NCBI GenBank assembly: GCA_000310025.1
Contig: FN649746.1
Span: forward strand, 3,259,971-3,323,970
DNA: 64,000 nucleotides
Origin: Ectocarpus siliculosus
Taxonomy: Eukaryota > Sar > Phaeophyceae > Ectocarpales > Ectocarpaceae
Direction: 5' to 3'
Made by a program: the position numbers and the translations under genes. Positions 47,480-56,203 of the stretch are shown here, in pieces. The notes under the pieces are model-generated. The model saw only the letters and a program-made list of their open reading frames with translations. It was not told the origin of the DNA and made no database searches. Position 1 is the stretch's first letter, and each line of letters opens with the position of its first letter.

Positions 47480-49003
47480 CTCATCGGTGGTGGTTCGCCT
47501 ACTTCCCCCGGACCGCCTTCAGCATCTTCGGGGACCTCGTCTCGTTCTTCACAAGACGCTCGTGTGTCACGCTCTGTTGCCTCTAATACTTCGGTTTTAT
47601 GCAACAACGACAATACTTCAGTATCTGTCGCGCCGTCACACACTGTTGCCTCTAGCACTTCGGTCCTACGCAACGATAACCACACTTCGGTGAATGTTAT
47701 CCCTTCTGGTACTTCGGTGCCACACAATAACAACCATACTTCGGTACCCGTTGTTTCCCCCAGTGTCGATCAGGTCGGTATCCAGACAAATGCTCTCGTC
47801 CCACCTTCTGCATCGCACTTATCATCTACCACCTCTGCGTCTCTGCCTCTTCGGGCTGGCGCTCCGTCAGAAATTAACCAGTCTGGCGCGAGTGCTGCCT
47901 TGAGGTGCGGGAACAGAACCGTAGGACCTTCGGGGCCATCGGCTACCGCTCGTTTGTCGGGCACCGCTCGTTCGCTCCCCCCGTCGTCTGCAGATCAGAC
48001 CGGCCGTAGCCATGCGCTTTGGACGATTGAAGAGGAATCGCCTGAATTGGTTACCTCGGGTGAATCTTCGGATACGCTCAACTCGTCTGTGCTCGCTTCC
48101 GTTGAGGGTTCGCCCTCGATTGTTGCACCGGTAGCTAACTTGACTGGTTCCGACCGGCAAGTTACAGGGTCAAATTCGCCTGGCTTCGAATCGCGTTGTT
48201 CTCTTGGTCCTGACCGCCGAACATCATCAGATTCCGCCACGAGATTTTTCGACCATGGATCGTCTTCGGACGCTCCATCCCTTCCGACGCACGCTCGCCC
48301 CACGGCGCCCAATGCCAGGCCGCTGCGACCAACGTCGACAGTGTTGACACCACCGCTTCGGGAGGACCCTCCCGGAGTGACCTCCGAACAGCCGGCGGTC
48401 TCGCGTACCTTGTCACGGAGGAATGGCCAGGAGCACCACGCCCGGTTTGGTTCTTTAACCGACCCGGCCTTGGCGGCCGTTCCTAGCGAAAGCAACCTGT
48501 TGAATGACACCTTACGAGGCGTTTCTTCAGGTTTAGAATTGGGGCGCACCCAGCGTCATGTCGCTGGCCCAATTATTGCGACCAATCCGGCTCCGGCCGA
48601 TTCTTCGCCGGTCTCTGGCATGTCCGAGACCGTCCCCATGGACGTTCACGCCGTAAACTACAATGTGGGCGTTTCGGCTGCCTCCGCTTCGGCTACACCA
48701 GCCTCGGCTGCCACCTCAGCTTCGGCTGACCGCACTCCAGGTGTTTCGGCTCCTGCAGTTCCCGCTGTCTTCGACCCATCTAACGAGTATTGTACTCCTG
48801 ATATGGTCTTCTTTTGGCAGTCCCCCTCTCCCTTTTCCCAATGGACCCCGTCGACTTTTGTCGATGGAGTGGTATACTCGTGTGCTGATCAGTTTTTCGC
48901 TGCGGAAAAAGCTCGTCTTTTCGAAGAACATTGCGCTTTACAAAACATCATGCGCGTGTCCGATCCTGCCTTGCACAAGAAGTTTGGCCGCGGTGTGGTT
49001 TCG
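47480..49003 (+). CDS. post-TGA linker and N-terminal half of NADAR domain
   Basis: The same reading frame as the capsid/nucleocapsid ORF resumes directly after TGA 47477. About 440 residues are Ser/Thr/Ala/Pro-rich linker. From about 48,806 the sequence becomes a NADAR-type domain: FFWQSPSPFSQWTPSTFVDG, then YSCADQFFAAEKARLF, then IMRVSDPALHKKFGRGV. This matches the N-terminal half of the family (FSxW, DG, xEQxF..A.KA, P....K..GRxV). The usual Glu of the EQY-type helix reads Asp. After GRGV (about 49,000) this frame loses similarity, and the domain continues in the -1 frame, although the ORF stays open to 49684. Confidence 0.8.
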
Positions 49004-49252
49004 ACCCATCTCTTTGGGAACACGAGCGCGAAAATATTGTGCTCACTGGCTCTTACGCAAAATTTAGTCAAAACTCCGAGTTGCGCGAGCATCTTCTCGG
49101 ATCTGGCGACAAAACCCTTGCCGAAGCTAGTCCCTACGACCGTATTTGGGGCATTGGCCTTCAAGCCGATGATCCTGACGCCCTATCCACCTCTCGATGG
49201 CGTGGCCTCAATTTGTTGGGCAATGCCCTTCAACGAGTACGCAGTCTTTTGC
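49000..49252 (+). CDS. C-terminal half of NADAR domain
   Basis: In the frame one base back the NADAR domain continues without a gap. It reads FDPSLWEHERENIVLTGSYA, KFSQNSELREHLLGSGDKTL, then AEASPYDRIWGIGL and W.GLNLLGNALQRVRSLL. These match the family pattern KFxQNxxLrxxLLxTgdxxLvEaSpyDxxWGiGL...WxGxNxLGxxLMxvR. NADAR proteins (YbiA-like) cleave N-glycosidic bonds; characterised members remove ADP-ribose from guanine in nucleic acid, and plant/bacterial relatives act on riboflavin-pathway intermediates. Together with the preceding half the domain is about 150 residues, the normal length. It continues directly into the protease segment. Confidence 0.85.
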
Positions 49253-51057
49253 GATGCAATGCCCCGCCGCCCGAGCGCAGCTCTCGTTTCCTGCCCCCCA
49301 ACGACCACGTTTCGACGTCGTCTCAACATAACGCGGTCTATGAAGTTAGCCCTTCTACACACCAGCGTCTTCGGATGGCCTCAAGCCCTCCGTCGACTGA
49401 ACGATTCGCGTCGTTTTCACAATACGCTGCGAATGTTCCATCGGATCATGACACCGCTGTTTGGGCCGTGTCTTCCGGGTGCAACCCGCCATCCTCTTCC
49501 TCTTCTTTGCTTCCTGAGCAAGGTCCGGATTTGGTTGATGGTGTTGTTACCATCGATGATGACTCTTTCACCACCCAAATCCTCACTCACAGCGGTTCAG
49601 CTTCTGTTCAGTTTGGATGTGTTGCTCTTTTGGACACGGGCTCCCCGCAGTCTTTTATTAGTGCATCTGCGTGGGAATCCATGAAAGCCGCTTCGGCCGC
49701 TTCGTCGTTGTCTGAGAAACAAACCCAACCTCGCTGTTGGGGAGGTTTCGGCAAATCTGCTCCGCTTCAAACTTCGACTATTGTCCGTTTGAGCGTGCAG
49801 TTTCTTCGCAAGCGCCTTCCTACTTCCTCTCTCGCTGTTTGGGCATACGTTGTTCCTGATGGTGTTATGCATCATGACGTACTCCTCGGGAGAGACAGTT
49901 GGATGCGGTTTAGCGACCGCTCTTACCGCACTTTGCGTGCGAAACGCCCTGGTGACCGTGTTTTTGGTGAGCTTACCCTGGCTCAGCATGGCAGTTGCGG
50001 TGCCACCGCATTTGCTCACGATTTGTCTTCCACAGATGGTAACTACCAACTTCGCTATGCTGGAAAACATTCCGTCCAACTTCACCCTGAACATAGCCTT
50101 GTTCCGGTTAATTTGGTACGCAGCGATGGCTCTCCAGCCCTCGTGGGTAACTATCTCGTGGATATGCTTCCACAATGTGCTATGTTTTCTTCCGAGGAAC
50201 ATTTTGTGCAAAATGGTTGCCAAAGACTCCCGCTCGCGGGTATCTCTTCACTCGAACCAGGCGACATTCTGGGTACAGGTTCGGCTCCCCTTCTTCGCGT
50301 GCCTCTCAGTGCTGTGTCTCGCCACAGTTTGAGCGATGGTCTTCAATCTGCGGCTCAAGATCCCACCATTGCTTCGGGCAACTGGGTTCCGGGTCCTGTT
50401 TCGACAGGTGGCATTGATTCGTCTGCCGGACGTCGCATTGATGACCCCTTCGTATATAATTTGCATGAGCGACCCGCGCCGTCGCCACGCGGCCAAGAGG
50501 ACCCTGGGTCTGCCAGTGCTTCTCTTTCATCGCCTCCGCCTGCTCTTCTCGAGCGGTTGACGTCTGAACAACGTCAGAGTTTTTCCCGCGTGTGGGATAA
50601 GCTCCCCTGCCATCTCCGTGAGATTTCTTTTGATCTCCATGGTCCGGCCTGGACTCCAGATGTCATCACTCAGCTTGGTAACGTCCTGTGCGACTATCAT
50701 GATGTCTTCTCGTGTTCCCCCACCGACTTTGGATCTTGTTCGCTTTTTCCTTTCAAGCTTACAGTTCCCCCGGGCAGTGCACCCGTCACGTCTCGTCCAT
50801 ACCGCGTTAACCCCCCGGTGGCGAAACAAGTTGACGCGATCCTTGATCAATATCTTGCGGCTGGTCTGATCCAACATTCGACCTCGCCCTACTCGAGTCC
50901 TATGGTAGTCATACCGAAGAAATCTGGTGGTGTTCGCATCACTGTCAACTATCGCAAGCTCAACAAGCTTTGTGCTTTGAGCCAGCTTCCGATTCCTCGA
51001 GTTGATGATACTTTGGACAAGTTGTTGAAAGGGCGAATTTATTCCCTTTCGATATGA
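49253..51057 (+). CDS. pol: Pol: aspartic protease and N-terminal part of reverse transcriptase
   Basis: The same frame as the NADAR C-half is open from before 48931 to TGA 51055-51057. A retropepsin-like active site, LLDTGSPQSFIS, has its DTG at 49633-49641, with the downstream flap/hydrophobic region HHDVLLGRDSW near 49875. From about 50,767 the reverse transcriptase begins: AAGLIQHSTSPYSSPMVVIP, then GGVRITVNYRKLNKLC and IPRVDDTLDKLL. The RT continues in the -1 frame from about 51042 (FDMKSSFHQI). Confidence 0.88.
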
Positions 51058-52700
51058 AGTCTTCGTTCCACCAAATCACGGTTCATCGTGATACAATCCC
51101 TTTGACGGCATTCGTGACGTCTTCCGGGCTTTTTGAGTGGTTGAAGATGCCTCAAGGCAGTTCTGCTGCCCCTGGGTGGTTTTGCAAGGTGGTCAACGAA
51201 GTCATCAAAAATCTCCACGGTGTTGCATCGTACTTGGATGATTTGATCGTTTTCGACGACAACCCTGCTTCTCATGTTGATACCATGCGCGCTCTGTTTG
51301 AACGCTTACTTACACACAACTTGAAACTCACCCCACCGAAGGCCACCATTGGCGCTACCGAAGCGGATTTCCTCGGCCACACCATCTCCCCCGACGGTGT
51401 TCGGCCTAACGGGGCCAAGGTTGCGGCCCTCACCAAAATGCCCATGCCTAGGGATGTTAAACAACTTCGCTCTCTTCTCGGCGGCCTCAGCTACTACCGC
51501 AAGTTCCTTCCCAACATGGCTACGCGAATTCGACCTCTGACCACTCTTCTCAAGAAGCAGGCGACGTTTGCCTTCACCCCTGCCATGGGGCAAGCTGTTC
51601 GCGTCCTGCTGTCTGAGTTGGCCAACCCTCCTGTCTTGGTTTATCCAGATTGGGATGCCGTTACGGACGGCTCGCGACCTTTTCGCCTCTACTGTGATGC
51701 TAGTCGCGATGGGTTCGGCGGGACTCTCGAACAAGAACAGCCGGATGGCTCCATCCGGCCCATCGTTTTCATCAGCCGAGCTACTTTGGAATCCGAACGT
51801 CATTGGACTCCCCTCGACCTCGAGGCAGGCAGCATCGTATGGTGCATCAAACGACTTCGCGGTTATTTGTGGGGCACGAAATTTCGCATTTTTACCGACC
51901 ACAAATCTCTTGAGCATTTTGCCAAGGTGGGGGAGAACAATGCCCGCGTTCAGCGTTGGCTTGAATTTCTTACCGCCTACAATTACACTCTCGAGTACCG
52001 CAAGGGTTCCGCAAATGGCAACGCTGATTTCCTCTCTCGCCTTCCGATCGATGCGGCGGAATGTGACCGATCTGGTCGCAGCCGCTTGACACCGGATGAC
52101 GATGAGGAGAGCGTATTCTTCATCCGTTCTTGTGGCCTTACGCCTTCTGGCCATCGCGCCGTGGATGTTGGCTTGGGTGGGCTCGTCCCCACTTCCCCGA
52201 CTTCGGTCTTGGGTGGGCTGGCCCCCTCTACAGATGATTTTGTCGACTTCCGTCGTTATGGTCCACGTCTCTCGCCGTCAGGCCTTTCGTCTCCGCCTGG
52301 CATCTGGAACATCGCACCCTGGCCGTTCATCAACTCCCGCGGGTTGTCTCCTTCGCTACGACGCCTGTGTGACAGGACCCTCGATTGGTCTGGCTCCTTA
52401 CATTCTTCGGTGGAAGGACATTTTGGCTCTCGAGCCCGAGTCTTCGCCGGCCGTCTCGCCGACTGCAGCATCACGACGGACTCTCGATCCTACTCAACTG
52501 ATTTCCACGCGAACTCGCCGTCGCACGGCGGTTGTGGCAGGCACGCCCCTCCCGCCCGTGGATTATGGTTTCTCCGAGGACCCGCCTGCTCCTACTCGGA
52601 TTTCCGCTTCGCCCCGATCGTTTCGACGTTCCCCGCCCGCACAATCAGCATCGACTACGCCCCCCGTTTTGACCAGGTTGGTTTCGACTCCTGGTGCTGA
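51042..52700 (+). CDS. pol: Pol: reverse transcriptase catalytic part and RNase H
   Basis: RT fingers/palm continue from FDMKSSFHQITVHRD. The catalytic YLDD box is at 51231-51242. The thumb/connection follows (LGHTISPDGVRPN, LLGGLSYYRKFLPNM). RNase H covers about 51690-52045: LYCDASRDGFGG, the E of DLEAGSIVWCIK, FTDHKSLEHF and GNADFLSRL, so the acidic residues are present. After about 52,140 the frame is a Pro/Ser-rich linker. By about 52,350 the +1 frame (LRYDACVTGPSIGLAPYILR) gives the better protein, although this ORF runs to 52700. Confidence 0.9.
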   Translation, partial: FPFDMKSSFHQITVHRDTIPLTAFVTSSGLFEWLKMPQGSSAAPGWFCKVVNEVIKNLHGVASYLDDLIVFDDNPASHVDTMRALFERLLTHNLKLTPPKATIGATEADFLGHTISPDGVRPNGAKVAALTKMPMPRDVKQLRSLLGGLSYYRKFLPNMATRIRPLTTLLKKQATFAFTPAMGQAVRVLLSELANPPVLVYPDWDAVTDGSRPFRLYCDASRDGFGGTLEQEQPDGSIRPIVFISRATLESERHWTPLDLEAGSIVWCIKRLRGYLWGTKFRIFTDHKSLEHFAKVGENNARVQRWLEFLTAYNYTLEYRKGSANGNADFLSRLPIDAAECDRSGRSRLTPDDDEESVFFIRSCGLTPSGHRAVDVGLGGLVPTSPTSVLGGLAPSTDDFVDFRRYGPRLSPSGLSSPPGIWNIAPWPFINSRGLSPSLRRLCDRTLDWSGSLHSSVEGHFGSRARVFAGRLADCSITTDSRSYSTDFHANSPSHGGCGRHAPPARGLWFLRGPACSYSDFRFAPIVSTFPARTISIDYAPRFDQVGFDSWC

Positions 52701-55215
52701 CGCTTCGATCTCGAACCTTCCTACGCCTCTGGCTTGTGGAAGGGATCTTGCGTTTTCGACGCATCCTGCAACTTCGGTTGCTCCTGCCCAGCAGTCTTCT
52801 GCTGCTCCCGATTCTTCGGAATCTTCGACGCGTTCGGTTTCGACCACTTGCACGCCTTCGTCTTCGGTTTCCGCTGCTACTTTGCCTTCGGGTGGATTGC
52901 AGCCGGAGCCTCAGGAATCGGCTCCCTCTTCTATCGAGGCGGCTTTACATTCCTCGGCAGATTTAGCCTTCCGGGCGTCTGTCGAACGTTTCTCGCATGC
53001 TGGTTGGGCTCGCGAGCAACGTAACGAACCTGTTTGTGACGCAGCTATTCGTTTCATCCTTCTGGGTCGGCCTTCGGCTCTCCCTTCGGATTTCCTGGAT
53101 CATCTTCCGTCCGCTCGTCGACCTCCTCTATCGGAGATCCGTGACCTGTCTAACAAAGGCCGGTTACATGTTGACGATGATGGTTTGGTCTCGCGTGTTC
53201 GAAAGCAAACCGCGACCCCGTCGCCTACGACCACACGTCCTGGCGGGCGTGCTGCTCGCCTTCTCAACGACGAACCCATTCGGATTTATGTTCCCATGCT
53301 CATGCGTCCGTGGATCATGCAAGCCTGTCACGCTGATGCTTCCTGCCACCTCGGTGCCGCTCGTACGCTTAGCATGCTGGAACGTTTTTATTGGTGGGTA
53401 GGCATGACTGTTTGCACGAAATGGTGGGTACGGCATTGTTTGCGATGCCAAGCCCGCAAATCATCCCGTCAAACGCCTCGATGGCCTACTTTGTGCCTTC
53501 CGCTGCCTTCGGGCCCTGGTGTGTCGGTGAGCGTCGATTATTTCGGTCCCCTCCCGTTGACACCGCGCGGAAACACATATACTCTGCTGTTCACTAATCG
53601 TTTCAGCCGCCGTGCTGACATGTACGCGGTTACGGCTGCAGAATTCACCGCCGAAGGCACCGCTGACGTACTTGTCACTCGGTATATCCCTTTATGGGGT
53701 TGCCCTTTGAGTCTCTTGTCTGATAATGGCTCTCAGTTTTGTTCTAAACTGTCGCAGGCTGTATACGCCCGTCTGGCTATCCGCAAAGTGGCTACCAGCT
53801 CTTACCATCCCAACGGCAATGGGGGTGTGGAGCGCGTAAATCACACTATGGCTCAGATGTTGGCTATGGTCGTCAATGAGAGGCAAGATGATTGGGACAT
53901 TCATCTGCCGCACGTTGAGTTTGCCTACAACAATTCGGTTAGTGCCGCTACTGGTTTGGCGCCAAACGAGGTGCATATGAACCGACTGCCACGCATGCCG
54001 ATGACGGTTTTTGAGCATCCATATGCTCGAGGCCACCAAAGCTTGCATCGCGATCAACTTGAGTATTGCGATCTTGCTGCTGATCGCCAACGTCGTTCTT
54101 ACGATTTAGTTCGCGAACAGCACAACCTGTCCGTTTCGAGGATTGAGCGGCGTAACTCCGCTCTATCGGATGATTTGCGCAAGGTCCCCTCATACACCGT
54201 CGGTGGATGGGTTTGGGTGTACAACACCGAATCTGCCATTCGCCAAGGTGTTCGTTCAGGCACGGATGACAAGGTCCTCAAGACTAAGTTGTCTTTCCTT
54301 TGGACTGGTCCGTTCAAGATCTTGGCCGTGGGTCCGTGTCCTGACGCTCCCGACGGTTGTCCTTTGGCTTCCAAGTTACTGTATTTGGATCTTCCATCGG
54401 ATCTGCCGGGTCCGGACTCGAAAAACCGTGTGTCAGTTGCGCGTTGCAAGCCTTGCGCTAATCCGCATGACACTGAAGACTTGCCTCGGTTCCTGCCTGC
54501 CGGCCTTACACCGTATGTGCTAAACTCCTATGCGAATAAATCTCCTCCCTACCATGTTACGGAAGACGACATGTCGACTCCGGTCGAACGTCTCGAGGTT
54601 GACCGCATTAGTGGCCATCAGTCTGTTCGTGGCCGTGGTGGTACCATCGCTGTTTTATACCAAACGCATTGGAAAGGTCTTCTTCGTCCTTCTTGGGAAC
54701 GTGAGATGGACCTCCAGCATTCCAAGCCCCACATTCTCCGGTACTGGACGGGTTCGCCTGATCAACACCGCCAAACGAATCGTCGCTATCGGGCGATGCG
54801 TATTGGTGCGGCCACCCGCGAGATGGCGCGCGCTAAAGGGGAGCGAGCCTTGTCTTCGGGTTATTCGCTCGTCTCTCGTTCAACTTGGGACCGTCGCTTC
54901 GCCAATACTCCACTACCTGCAGGCGCCTTCTTCTGGTACAAAGCTCGCGATGGTTTCTGGTGGTTGGGCAAGATTACTGGACCGCCTCTACCGTCCGACT
55001 TCTACGTCGTCCGCTTCTTGGATGATCCTGGCCCTGTCAAGCTCGCCCTTCCTGATGTTCGCTACTCCACCGCTGAAACCGCCGTCTCCGGATCCTGGTG
55101 CCTCCAAGTTCACAGCGGCAGCGCCCTTTTTAAGGGGATCCTTCGCAACGTCGACATGTCGCGTGGTGACCCCGGGACTGATTCGTTGCGTGATAACGTT
55201 GCGCGCCTCCATTAA
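52340..55215 (+). CDS. pol: Pol: integrase with chromodomain and Tudor/SH3-like C-terminus
   Basis: Open from before 52096 to TAA 55213-55215. A Ser/Pro-rich linker is followed by an H2C2 zinc-binding region (about 53,320-53,460; two His in QACHADASCHLG, then CLRC). The catalytic core has the D,D35E triad intact: Asp 53536-53538 (SVDYFG), Asp 53722-53724 (LSDNGSQF), Glu 53830-53832 (GGVERVNH); D-x61-D, D-x35-E. After the GPF/Y-like WTGPFKIL region comes a chromodomain (54583-54750; VERLEVDRI, VLYQTHWKG, PSWEREMDL). A further aromatic-rich segment at 54919-55068 (FFWYKARDGFWWLGKI, FYVVRFLDD) looks like a Tudor/SH3 barrel. Confidence 0.9.
54583..54750 (+). other. integrase chromodomain
   Basis: Pattern V-E-R-L-E-V-D-R-I then V-L-Y-Q-T-H-W-K-G then S-W-E-R. 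This fits the Ty3/Gypsy chromovirus chromodomain, which reads histone methylation and steers integration to heterochromatin in characterised elements. The insert RISGHQSVRGRGGTIAV between the first two strands is longer than usual. Confidence 0.75.
54919..55068 (+). other. Tudor/SH3-like segment at integrase C-terminus
   Basis: FFWYKARDGFWWLGKI, then FYVVRFLDDPGPVKLALPDV followed by RY. The pattern is alternating strands, W-x-G-K/I and a V-R-F-x-D-D turn, as in Tudor and related chromatin-reader barrels. Assignment is by pattern only. Confidence 0.5.
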
Positions 55216-55776
55216 GACGACATGCTAGTTGTCTTGGCTTTCTGTTGTTTTCAGCGTTGTTTGGGTTGCTTTTTAGCCTTGGTTGGTTTTCGCTTTCTCC
55301 TCGCTTTATTATGTGCCTTTAGCGTTTGGTCACGACCTGTAGGTGTTTCGCGCCCATTGTTGCCCCTTCTACACTGCCGTGGCGACTGCGTGAATGGCGT
55401 ATCTTATATCGTTTTCTTACGATACCGGTCTTGTTGTGGTTCCTACAGTGATCCTTTCTTTTTGTCGTTATGACGACCTCTGTTTCTCTTTTCTGTTTTT
55501 CTTCCTTTCTTTGTGTTTTCCTTTCTTTGGTTCCGACCTTCTTCCGGTCGTCGTAGGCTTTCCTTAGCCCCGTCAGTTCCTTCCTGTCTGTGTCTTTTGT
55601 CGTTTTAGAAGTCAAACGATGGTCTTGCGACTCATCGAGTGAGAGGTGTGGGAGGGTGAATTGTGCTGTTTTGGAGCTCCACATCCTCGATACTTTCATT
55701 TAGAGACTCGACAATTGCTTGTCAAGACTCCGAGGTTTTACAGTATCTGCGTATGAGAACCTCCAGGGTGGGCTAG
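55216..55776 (+). other. non-coding 3' region of the retrotransposon
   Basis: T/C-rich, no conserved ORF. A weak purine stretch, CCAGGGTGGGCTAG (55763-55776), directly precedes the 3' LTR. It is the only candidate for the polypurine tract that primes plus-strand DNA. Confidence 0.45.
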
Positions 55777-56044
55777 TGTTATAGGATTCAGATGTGTAGA
55801 CGGAACATAGAAGAGCTTGGTTCCTTCTACAAGGCGCGGAGAGATGTAACTCTCCGCGGAAGGATAAAAAGCAGGGGACAGGATCTAGTAGCCCCTGCTT
55901 GTGCAGAGGATCCTGTGCCCCTTGGTGTCATTCCTACCGATACCCAAGGCAACAGCTACTGCTGCTGCTGTTCTACAAGAGTAACAACAAGTGAGTTCTT
56001 CTTCACGGGTCAACCAGACTTCATCACGCGTGCATACCACTACA
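55777..56044 (+). repeat. 3' LTR, 268 bp
   Basis: Identical to the 5' LTR except C at 55830 (G at 42872). That change breaks a 12-bp palindrome (CCTTCTAGAAGG) present in the 5' copy. Hairpins are conserved at 55835-55858 and 55869-55922. Confidence 0.95.
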
Positions 56045-56203
56045 CCCCGCTTATGTTACTTGTTTCAAACATTTCCCTGTAAAGTGCTCCTTTCACGTGG
56101 TCCTCCCCTCCCTACGTGGAGCTGCTGCTCCTGCCGCCGCATAATTAAATCTTCCAGAACCGCATCAGGTAAAACTCAACGAATGCAAGTACTCCACGAA
56201 GCG

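Larger units (their letters stand above)
42819..56044 (+). mobile_element. Ty3/Gypsy-type LTR retrotransposon with chromodomain and NADAR domain, 13,226 bp
   Basis: Two 268-bp LTRs (TG...CA) flank a plus-strand coding region with the Ty3/Gypsy order Gag, protease, reverse transcriptase, RNase H, integrase, chromodomain (chromovirus-like). The flanks share CCCC (42815-42818 and 56045-56048), a likely 4-bp target-site duplication. The LTRs differ at one base (G42872 versus C55830), so insertion is recent. It is about twice the usual 5-7 kb because Gag is very long and carries Ser/Thr/Ala/Pro-rich filler. A NADAR domain sits between Gag and protease. The coding region is not open in one frame: -1 steps at about 45.6 kb, 46.27 kb, 49.0 kb and 51.05 kb, a +1 step at about 52.35 kb, and an in-frame TGA at 47477. 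No envelope-like ORF was seen between 55216 and 55776. Confidence 0.93.

Noticed and set aside
51044-51050. CCCTTTC as a classical -1 slippery heptamer at the reverse transcriptase frame junction
   Set aside because: The heptamer is not aligned with the incoming reading frame (zero-frame codons are TCC CTT TCG), so the standard two-tRNA slip does not apply; a lost T in the run is simpler.
51306-52154. 282-codon minus-strand ORF
   Set aside because: Exactly antisense to the reverse transcriptase/RNase H region, which has intact YLDD and RNase H motifs on the plus strand.
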